Shown here in pieces: positions 1 to 5,077 of a DNA stretch of 5,278 bases. Numbering within the stretch: the stretch's first letter is position 1; every line of letters starts with the position of its first letter. The position numbers and the translations under genes are program-made. This DNA comes from Gammaproteobacteria bacterium (GTDB taxonomy: Bacteria > Pseudomonadota > Gammaproteobacteria > Granulosicoccales > Granulosicoccaceae): contig JAHQVR010000299.1 of NCBI GenBank assembly GCA_019634245.1, forward strand, positions 1 to 5,278, in the 5' to 3' direction. A model generated the notes under the pieces. It was not told where the DNA came from, searched no databases, and was given only the letters and a program-made list of their open reading frames with translations.

Positions 1-119
1 ATCTCTATCTGTAGAATCCAGTTGTCAGCTTCCCTGTTCAGATCAATAAATTCCAATCCCGCTGTCACTGTTTGTACAACTGAAAAAACATCTTCTTCAA
101 CTATAAAATGCCGATTCAT
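1..119 (-). CDS. Partial hypothetical protein, 5' end only, running off the left edge
   Basis: On the minus strand an ATG at 119-117 opens a frame of 39 codons with no stop before the window edge. The peptide begins MNRHFIVEEDVFSVVQ and continues with GLEFIDLNREADNWILQIE. The mix of acidic, hydrophobic and aromatic residues is typical of a real soluble protein, and there is no signal peptide. I do not recognise the family. In-frame sequence upstream of the ATG is open only to a stop at 158-156, so the ATG is the natural start. Against it, no convincing Shine-Dalgarno precedes the ATG and I found no clear promoter. If real, the gene is divergent from the exported haem protein and shares the roughly 500-bp region between them. 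The opposite strand is also open here (1 to 168), but that frame is rich in Ser and Cys and looks like a shadow. Confidence 0.35.
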   Translation of the reverse strand, partial: MNRHFIVEEDVFSVVQTVTAGLEFIDLNREADNWILQIE

Positions 120-372
120 AGAACGCCGACCCAACGCAGAATGCGTTTCGAACAACTAGCTCACGATTAACAACAGATCAGCAATAAATTGTCCGGACGT
201 AGTGTGTTTGACTTATCCAAAGGTGTTAGCAGCTACAGACTGCGGCACGGTATTGAGAATATTCAAGCTTCGACACTAAAAATTTTACTCACACAAATAC
301 TGCCTTGGCGTACTGCATTTGCGCGATAGTGATTCGCGGAAATTCATGTTCCCCTGACAGTGGGGTAAGTAA

Positions 373-626
373 TTATTCAACTTTGGCTGTTGTTTTTTAC
401 TGGTAAGCATTTTGGCCTTGTTCAATCCGGCGTTGCCTTATACGCCCGAATCAATCGAACCTTTTTATCGAACATATGTTTATGTTTATGAGGGGAAAAT
501 AACCGAGACTTTGCGCAAAATTCCCTATTGCACCGAACGAAGTTGATGTTACGGTCAGTCTTAATTTCTACAGTGGCAATTGTTCTGATTTTCCGCTTTT
601 AAACGAACTGATTTGGGTACGCAATC
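373..626 (+). pseudogene. Possible frameshifted gene remnant (two overlapping ATG-less open frames)
   Basis: One frame is open from 373 to a TGA at 544-546 (57 codons). It reads like a hydrophobic leader, FGCCFLLVSILALFNPALP, followed by YTPESIEPFYRTYVYVYEGK and ITETLRK. A second frame is open from 503 into the next gene and reads AKFPIAPNEVDVTVSLNFY, then SGNCSDFPLLNELIWVRN. Joining them by skipping one A of the AAAA run at 517-520 would give a continuous exported-protein-like polypeptide. Neither frame has an ATG. The first has only TTG candidates, at 412 and 418, with poor ribosome binding sites. No family is recognised. Chance open frames of this length are not rare, so this is a suggestion based on composition only. 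Confidence 0.2.
454..490. repeat. Cluster of short direct repeats and a palindrome upstream of the haem-protein gene
   Basis: ATCGAAC occurs at 454-460 and again at 467-473, a 13-bp period. The second copy runs into the perfect 10-bp palindrome AACATATGTT at 471-480. That in turn overlaps a hexamer tandem, ATGTTT repeated two and a half times, at 476-490. The cluster lies about 140 bp before the start codon at 627. It could be a regulator binding site or simple-sequence slippage, and the sequence alone does not decide. Confidence 0.35.
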
Positions 627-3068
627 ATGTTGAAATCTTACTTATACTTAACCGCCATCGCACTGTTGTCTGCGCTTTCTATCTCACATGCACAGACCAG
701 TCCGAACGAAATCAAATACCAAGATACCACGCAACCCAACCGCATTGCCTATACAGCTCACAGTGCGCTGTTTGATCCACATGGTCAACGTATCCAGCCA
801 TCAGTTAACGAACTTGAAAGCTGGCTCGATCAGCAGTTCCGAGCTGCAAGTGCTTCACCAAATGTCGAGACCCAGCGGCGCATTAAAGAAATGCTCAGTA
901 GTGCTCGTAAACTCAATCTGGCCGACCCTGTTGTTCAATCGATCATCCTTGAAGCCCTGGCAATTGAAGAACGTGTTCCATCGTTCGTGCATCTTGCGCA
1001 ACTTAATCACACCATCCGGCGTGAGTGGTTTCGCAACACCCTTGATCGCGAAACTTTTCGCCAAGGGTTCGATGCCATTCACGGGCTGCCTGTCGATTTG
1101 AGATCCAAGCTTGTCGAGCTCAATCTCATTGGAAAGAATCAACAAGCGCTGGGCGATATACCAGCGGGCGAGGACTATGTAGCACTTTGTCGTAACGAAG
1201 GCGTGCCAACGCCGCCAGCTTGGGAAGCACCAAACGGCATGTCCCGCGGAGACTGGGATTTCGAGGGCGAACTGAATACAAACTTGCTTGACTTCGGTGA
1301 TCCTACTGAAGTGTGGAGCTTCCGCTCCAACTCACCCGAAGGTGTCTGCATAGCACTACCACGTTTCAGTAGTACTAGTAGCGACTTGATCGACGAAACC
1401 GGCATTATCTGCCTCGGAACTGAAACCGGCAACGCTTGTTTTTACGATCTCGTTAATCTCGAAGCTGATAAAACTTATGGTATCGATGAGTTTCAAGCAG
1501 GTGCCAATCTCATGAGTGGTGGTATTTGTTCCGACTGCCACGCAGGCGAGAACCCCTTCATTGTGCACCCGGACGAAACGTTGGATCTAGGTGCTGAAAT
1601 CCGCTCTCCAGTCTGGCATGTGCCCCTGGTAAAACCATCTTGGCCACAAAACCCGGGACCTTCAAATATTCTCGATTTAATTGACCTTCCCGCTGGACAG
1701 CGCGAGTGCAAAGACTGCCACCATACTAATTTCGCTGGCCGTTTACCGGATGTTAATGCGCTGAATCTCGCAACATTCGCTACGAGTTTGAATCAGTCAG
1801 GGATTTCACTTTATTGCAAGATGGTCTTGAAACGTGCACTGTCAGGCTTTCCGAATCCTAGTGGTACTCAAGGCCCGACTATGGGCTTAACACCCATGGG
1901 AGAACTCGATGAGGCATTCGATACTCACCGCAACGCCATGCTCGCGCTGTGTCAACAGGAAGTTCCGCCTCCAGGACAGGTTCCGGTTCCGGACGATGAT
2001 CGTGAGATCGTCTCACCGCCGTTGATAGGGCCGCTTTACGCCTGCGCTGAATCGGTTGAGGTGCGTGGAGCAATTCATAATGCAGAAGTTGTACTTACGA
2101 TCAATGGCGCTGATTTGTCACCGGTTATCGCTGACAGCTCGGAAAGCATCCAGTTCGCGGTTTTACCACTGGTTAAAGGTGACCTCGTTAGCGCAAGGCA
2201 GTCGATTGATGGCCAAATGAAATCGTCACCAACACTCGAAGTTATCAGCCACCTTGACGATTATCCCGATGGTCTACCTGCTCCTGAAATCGACCCGCAT
2301 TTGGTTCATCAGTGTGGTCATACGATCGCTATACGCCACGTTGAAGGCGCGATTGTTTCTGTCACCGTTAACGGAGGCGACGATATCAGGTTTACTAATG
2401 GAGGAGATTGGACCTACGTTCGGCCTGGCAAAAGTCCGTTTGATCTTGACGATACCTTCGTGGCTCAGCAATTCATGTGTGAAGATGCATCCGCATTATC
2501 TGATTCGGTGACAGCTGTTGCTCCCCCCAACCCAATGCCTACCCCAATGCTGGATCCTAATCCACCGCTTGTCGATCAACCCTACCTCGCCATTAGCTCA
2601 CTTGCTAACGGCGCACTTACTGTGGTCGAGGAAAATGGGACCGGGCAGGTCGCTAGCTTCTCATCTGCCATTAATCGGCATCCTGAGGTCAATGTCGAGA
2701 ACGGTCTGGGTCGGCTGGTGCAAGCGGGCGACCAATTTCAGATCGTCAGCACACTTTGTGAAGATGTTAAATTCGAACCCGAGCCAGCGCGCCCCTGCGA
2801 ATCCCTTCCGGTCCCTCACATAGAAACACCTATTGTGGGCAAGATGAGTATCACTGTCACCGACTACGTTCCCGGTGCGCGCATCCTTGTCTGGGATGAA
2901 AGCGATGCAAAAATCGGCGATGGCTCCGGTACCGAAGTGGGCCTTACGCGCAGCATCGTTCAGGGCGATATCCTGACTGTTGCGCAAAGACTAGGGAATT
3001 GTATGAGCGAAGAAGCATATCAAGTCGCCGCCGTCTGCATTTCCGAAAAAGATTGTGATCTTGATTGA
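627..3068 (+). CDS. Exported dihaem c-type cytochrome-like protein with four C-terminal beta-rich repeats
   Basis: The protein has 813 residues. Residues 1-22 form a Sec signal peptide: Lys3, a hydrophobic core at 5-19 and an SHA|Q cleavage site. The mature protein should therefore act in the periplasm or outside the cell, where c-type haems are attached. Residues 23-290 form a region of unknown fold with cysteines at 188, 241, 262 and 271. Two CxxCH motifs follow: CSDCH at 301-305, continuing AGENPFIVHP, and CKDCH at 361-365, followed by a further His. These predict two covalent haems. Nearby Met (399, 419, 424, 438) and His (314, 331) residues are candidate distal ligands. A Pro-rich linker at 446-460 leads to four degenerate repeats (about 464-804). 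There is no transmembrane anchor or sorting tail. Electron transfer or a haem-enzyme role is plausible, but substrate and partner are unknown. The start is set by the signal peptide. The ribosome binding site is weak (GGG at 615-617), and a GC hairpin lies just after the stop. Confidence 0.9.
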   Translation: MLKSYLYLTAIALLSALSISHAQTSPNEIKYQDTTQPNRIAYTAHSALFDPHGQRIQPSVNELESWLDQQFRAASASPNVETQRRIKEMLSSARKLNLADPVVQSIILEALAIEERVPSFVHLAQLNHTIRREWFRNTLDRETFRQGFDAIHGLPVDLRSKLVELNLIGKNQQALGDIPAGEDYVALCRNEGVPTPPAWEAPNGMSRGDWDFEGELNTNLLDFGDPTEVWSFRSNSPEGVCIALPRFSSTSSDLIDETGIICLGTETGNACFYDLVNLEADKTYGIDEFQAGANLMSGGICSDCHAGENPFIVHPDETLDLGAEIRSPVWHVPLVKPSWPQNPGPSNILDLIDLPAGQRECKDCHHTNFAGRLPDVNALNLATFATSLNQSGISLYCKMVLKRALSGFPNPSGTQGPTMGLTPMGELDEAFDTHRNAMLALCQQEVPPPGQVPVPDDDREIVSPPLIGPLYACAESVEVRGAIHNAEVVLTINGADLSPVIADSSESIQFAVLPLVKGDLVSARQSIDGQMKSSPTLEVISHLDDYPDGLPAPEIDPHLVHQCGHTIAIRHVEGAIVSVTVNGGDDIRFTNGGDWTYVRPGKSPFDLDDTFVAQQFMCEDASALSDSVTAVAPPNPMPTPMLDPNPPLVDQPYLAISSLANGALTVVEENGTGQVASFSSAINRHPEVNVENGLGRLVQAGDQFQIVSTLCEDVKFEPEPARPCESLPVPHIETPIVGKMSITVTDYVPGARILVWDESDAKIGDGSGTEVGLTRSIVQGDILTVAQRLGNCMSEEAYQVAAVCISEKDCDLD
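2016..3038 (+). repeat. Four tandem protein repeats of about 88 residues in the C-terminal half of the haem protein
   Basis: Aligning the translation by eye shows four related units starting near residues 464, 551, 646 and 728. Each begins with a Pro-rich stretch. An anchor of the form (G/N)A followed by alternating hydrophobic residues comes next, with its Ala at 486, 575, 663 and 751 (spacings 89, 88, 88). A (G/D)D turn follows at 519, 609, 702 and 781. Units 1, 2 and 4 have a Gln six residues after that Asp. Units 2, 3 and 4 have a Cys shortly after (618, 711, 792). The strand pattern resembles bacterial Ig-like or other beta-sandwich modules used for binding or as spacers. That assignment is inference, because I cannot run a profile search. 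DNA identity between copies is low, so the duplication is old. Confidence 0.7.
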
Positions 3069-3078
3069 AATCCTTGCC

Positions 3079-3098
3079 GGGGCGCCCTAACGCGCCCC
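3079..3098 (+). terminator. GC-rich hairpin just after the haem-protein gene, likely terminator-like
   Basis: GGGGCGC (3079-3085) and GCGCCCC (3092-3098) form a perfect 7-bp stem with the 6-nt loop CCTAAC, starting 10 nt after the TGA. Position and stem strength suit a transcription terminator or a 3'-end stabiliser. No T-run follows on either strand, so it is not a classic intrinsic terminator. Confidence 0.5.
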
Positions 3099-3109
3099 AA
3101 CAACCAATC

Positions 3110-3126
3110 CAAACTGCTCCAGTTTG
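3110..3126. other. Second small hairpin downstream of the haem-protein gene
   Basis: CAAACT (3110-3115) and AGTTTG (3121-3126) pair perfectly around the loop GCTCC. CCA at 3104-3106 and TGG at 3128-3130 could extend the stem across a small internal loop. It follows the GC-rich hairpin by 11 nt and may help end or protect the transcript. No T-run follows. Confidence 0.35.
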
Positions 3127-3295
3127 CTGGTGCTACCCAAATTGAACCGCAGCTCGCCTCCGCAATGTTTGTGGCGCTACGTACTTTTCCTTCGCTAATT
3201 GAGCTAAATGTCCAAATGCTGGAACTGGCGCAACACCAAACGTCAGTGGAATTCGTTGATAACAGAAATGCTCATCCCCTGCATACTGGAGTAGC

Positions 3296-3322
3296 TTGCA
3301 AATAACATGTTACCCATATAAC
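3296..3322 (+). promoter_or_regulatory. Candidate operator palindrome inside a weak promoter
   Basis: TAACATGTTA at 3303-3312 is a perfect 10-bp palindrome. It sits between TTGCAA (3296-3301) and TATAAC (3317-3322), which resemble -35 and -10 elements. The spacer is only 15 nt, so this is a poor promoter, but a palindrome in this position is typical of a repressor site. It would act on the HD-GYP regulator gene downstream. Confidence 0.2.
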
Positions 3323-3348
3323 ACTGTCAACAGACAAACACATTTATG

Positions 3349-3378
3349 TTGATGCAAGGCTCTGCCGCTATTTATATT
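3349..3378 (+). promoter_or_regulatory. Candidate sigma-70 promoter for the HD-GYP response regulator
   Basis: TTGATG (3349-3354) matches the -35 consensus at four of six positions. TATATT (3373-3378) matches the -10 consensus at five of six. The spacer is 18 nt. Transcription would begin near 3385, leaving a leader of roughly 100 nt before the TTG start. This is the best promoter match I found in the gap. Confidence 0.4.
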
Positions 3379-3470
3379 TTAATGGTACACAGTTGGGTTG
3401 TGAACAACGTGTGACGAATCTGGCATCTAAGCATACGAAATTTTTTATGCTGGCCAAAGACGTTCAAATT

Positions 3471-3475
3471 GGGAG
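3471..3475 (+). promoter_or_regulatory. Ribosome binding site that decides the start of the HD-GYP regulator
   Basis: GGGAG lies 8 nt before the TTG at 3484. An earlier in-frame TTG at 3469 overlaps this motif and has no comparable site of its own, so 3484 is the better start. No in-frame ATG occurs until well inside the receiver domain. Confidence 0.6.
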
Positions 3476-3483
3476 AACAGTTC

Positions 3484-4839
3484 TTGAACTCAGCTCAAAG
3501 AGACATTTTGGCGAGCGACAGTGCTGCGCCAGAACCTATCGTTCTGTGCGTTGATGATGAAGAGAGTGTTCTTTCGTCACTTAAACGCGCATTGCGGAAG
3601 CAACCCTTCACGCTTTTAACGGCGAATAGCGGCGAAGAAGCGCTTACGCTTATGGCCGATAACACCGTCGATCTGATTATATCGGATATGCGCATGCCGA
3701 GCATGAGCGGTGTGCAGTTGCTGTCAAAGGTATACGATACCTGGCCTGACACAGTACGCATCTTACTTACAGGCTATGCAGACATGGAATCCACTGTATC
3801 TGCGATTAACGATTGTCATATTTTTCGTTATTTAAATAAGCCTTGGAACAATGATGGCTTGTTGGTCGCAATAAACAGCGCACTAGAGCACAAACATTTA
3901 AAGGATGAGAACACAGCACTAACAGAGCTCACTAAGAAACAGAACGCTGAGTTGTTGGCATTCAACGCCAAGTTAGAATCCAAAGTCGACGAGCGTACAC
4001 GTGAACTGGCAGAAGCTAACGATCAACTAAATCAGTTTTATGCAGAGCTAAGCGACAGTTACCAGAGTGCCATACGAGTATTTGCTCAGCTGATCGAGCT
4101 GCGTGAAAGTGGAACACGCCACCATAGTCAAAAAGTAGCCGAAACTTGCGCGAAGTTGAGTGAAGTATTGACAATGAGTGATGCAGAACGATCTGATCTT
4201 AAAAATGCTGCATTGCTGCATGATATCGGCAAGATGAGTTATTCGGACGATTTCATGAGCACCCCGTATAGCAAGATGACGAAAGACGAAAAACAGAAAT
4301 ACCATACACACCCTGGCATCGGACAAGCTGCGCTTTTGTCTATACCTGCACTAGACAACACGGGCCTAATAATCCGCGCTCACCACGAAAGAGTCGACGG
4401 AACAGGCTTTCCCGATGGTCTGGTGGGCGATTCCATCCCCATTCCTGCGCGTATTATTGCTGTTGCTGCTGATTTTGATGATCTGCAAAATGGCCTTTTG
4501 CTTGATCGCCCCTTGTCTACTGCTGAGGCCTTGGCCTACCTAAAAGAAAAGTCTGGTAAACACTATGACAAATCTGTAGTTGACGCGATTATCAATTTAG
4601 CCAATAAAACCACTGAAGATAAGTCCGGAGTCTTCAAAACACACACTGTCCATGTCAAAGATCTCAAACCTGGTATGCGCACTGCGGACAACATTACCGA
4701 TAGTAACGGGATGCTGCTGCTCAGTGCTGGACAAGAACTGACAGAGTCCTTGATTCTTAGAATTAGCCAATGTTTGAACGATACAGGAGGTTCAGAATTA
4801 ATCTCCGTTATGAATCCAGCCAATGATCACACAAATTGA
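3484..4839 (+). CDS. RpfG-like response regulator: REC plus HD-GYP cyclic-di-GMP phosphodiesterase
   Basis: Starting at TTG 3484 the protein has 451 residues (456 if the TTG at 3469 is used). Residues 18-137 form a receiver domain with the acidic pair Asp24/Asp25 (LCVDDEES), phospho-acceptor Asp68 in ISDMRMP, Thr96 in LLTGYAD and Lys119 in NKPW. Residues 135-190 form a charged coiled coil. The HD-GYP domain (about 193-375) shows His214, the His246-Asp247 pair in LLHDIGK, His276, the His300-His301-Glu pair and a GYP-type loop reading DGTGFPDG. Family knowledge predicts cytoplasmic hydrolysis of cyclic di-GMP, controlled by phosphorylation from a histidine kinase that is not visible here. A C-terminal segment (about 385-440), VKDLKPGM followed by GMLLLSAGQELT, matches the small beta domain often found after HD-type domains. 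Deviations are Phe in place of Tyr in GYP and VAADFDDL in place of the usual VAD-type motif. It has its own candidate promoter and is probably monocistronic. Confidence 0.93.
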   Translation: MNSAQRDILASDSAAPEPIVLCVDDEESVLSSLKRALRKQPFTLLTANSGEEALTLMADNTVDLIISDMRMPSMSGVQLLSKVYDTWPDTVRILLTGYADMESTVSAINDCHIFRYLNKPWNNDGLLVAINSALEHKHLKDENTALTELTKKQNAELLAFNAKLESKVDERTRELAEANDQLNQFYAELSDSYQSAIRVFAQLIELRESGTRHHSQKVAETCAKLSEVLTMSDAERSDLKNAALLHDIGKMSYSDDFMSTPYSKMTKDEKQKYHTHPGIGQAALLSIPALDNTGLIIRAHHERVDGTGFPDGLVGDSIPIPARIIAVAADFDDLQNGLLLDRPLSTAEALAYLKEKSGKHYDKSVVDAIINLANKTTEDKSGVFKTHTVHVKDLKPGMRTADNITDSNGMLLLSAGQELTESLILRISQCLNDTGGSELISVMNPANDHTN

Positions 4840-4853
4840 AAAACGCCTCCTTC

Positions 4854-4884
4854 AATACTCATAAACGGTAATACTCACAAACAG
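4854..4884. repeat. Two 15-nt direct repeats with a 16-nt period
   Basis: AATACTCATAAACGG (4854-4868) and AATACTCACAAACAG (4870-4884) match at 13 of 15 positions and are separated by one base. They lie just after the stop of the HD-GYP gene. They may be a slippage duplication or paired regulator sites. The second copy contributes the left arm of the hairpin at 4873-4889. Confidence 0.5.
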
Positions 4885-4889
4885 TGAGT
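4873..4889. terminator. Hairpin downstream of the HD-GYP regulator, weak terminator candidate
   Basis: ACTCAC (4873-4878) and GTGAGT (4884-4889) form a perfect 6-bp stem around the loop AAACA, beginning 33 nt after the stop codon. The following bases (CCTTTGACG) contain no proper T-run, so rho-independent termination is doubtful. It is the only clear hairpin close to this gene end. Confidence 0.35.
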
Positions 4890-5056
4890 CCTTTGACGCC
4901 AGGTTCTTTACTTAATGTGCGTGCGCAATTTCTAGAAACACTGAAATGTAAGCGTAACAACAAAGCGCACCGCTGCCATGACCGCTATGGTTTGGATGTA
5001 GCGCCTTATACAGTAGGATCGTCCCTGCAACGAGATATTCGGCTAGGCAAGCCGTA

Positions 5057-5071
5057 CCCTTGCAAAGGGAG
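5057..5071 (+). promoter_or_regulatory. Strong Shine-Dalgarno sitting in a small hairpin before the receiver gene
   Basis: AAGGGAG at 5065-5071 is a strong ribosome binding site, 6 nt from the GTG at 5078, and it fixes that start. The stem CCCTT (5057-5061) with AAGGG (5065-5069), loop GCA, pairs most of the site. Translation could therefore depend on opening this hairpin, although a 5-bp stem is modest. Confidence 0.5.
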
Positions 5072-5077
5072 TCGTTT

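Larger units (their letters stand above)
120..626. other. Intergenic region between the left-edge gene and the exported haem protein
   Basis: No complete gene with a standard start and ribosome binding site is visible here. Notable elements are an 8-bp palindrome GAATATTC at 257-264, a short hairpin CCCC-TGACAGT-GGGG at 351-365, a 7-bp direct repeat, a 10-bp palindrome and a hexamer repeat between 454 and 490, and the coding-like open frames listed separately. I could not pick out a convincing sigma-70 promoter for the gene at 627. A weak TTGTTC (418-423) and TATACG (439-444) pair has only a 15-nt spacer. Confidence 0.5.
3069..3468. other. Intergenic region between the haem-protein gene and the HD-GYP regulator
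   Basis: This 400-bp stretch contains two hairpins near its left end, a 10-bp palindrome and two candidate promoters near its right end. The frame of the upstream gene stays open after its stop from 3069 to a TAA at 3303-3305. Within it an ATG at 3165 gives a 46-residue peptide (MFVALRTFPSLIELNVQ at its start) with no Shine-Dalgarno. I do not count that as a gene, though its composition is protein-like. Confidence 0.5.

Noticed and set aside
243..257. Sigma-54-like GGCACG followed by TTGA
   Set aside because: The spacing between the GG and the required GC dinucleotide is wrong and the GC is missing.
476..502. Mini-ORF of eight codons starting in the ATGTTT tandem
   Set aside because: It is a by-product of the hexamer repeat and has no ribosome binding site.
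688..1101. 137-codon open frame on the plus strand inside the haem-protein gene
   Set aside because: It lies wholly inside a gene with a clear signal peptide and haem motifs, has no ribosome binding site and looks like an out-of-frame shadow.
855..1145. Minus-strand open frame of 96 codons
   Set aside because: Antisense shadow of the haem-protein gene with no supporting start signals or recognisable motif. The other antisense frames in both large genes were rejected for the same reason.
2313..2325. Possible third haem site at CGH (residue 563)
   Set aside because: Only one cysteine precedes the His-containing triplet, so there is no CxxCH motif. It belongs to the second beta repeat.
3066..3098. 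Selenocysteine insertion signal (TGA plus hairpin)
   Set aside because: The loop CCTAAC lacks the guanine expected near the top of bacterial SECIS loops, the loop begins too far from the TGA, and the protein ends naturally there.
3165..3305. 46-residue ORF in the intergenic region
   Set aside because: There is no Shine-Dalgarno before the ATG and no recognisable family. It is treated only as part of the open frame after the upstream stop.
3447..3560. ATG at 3447 as an alternative start for the response regulator
   Set aside because: It is out of frame with the receiver domain and soon meets a stop.
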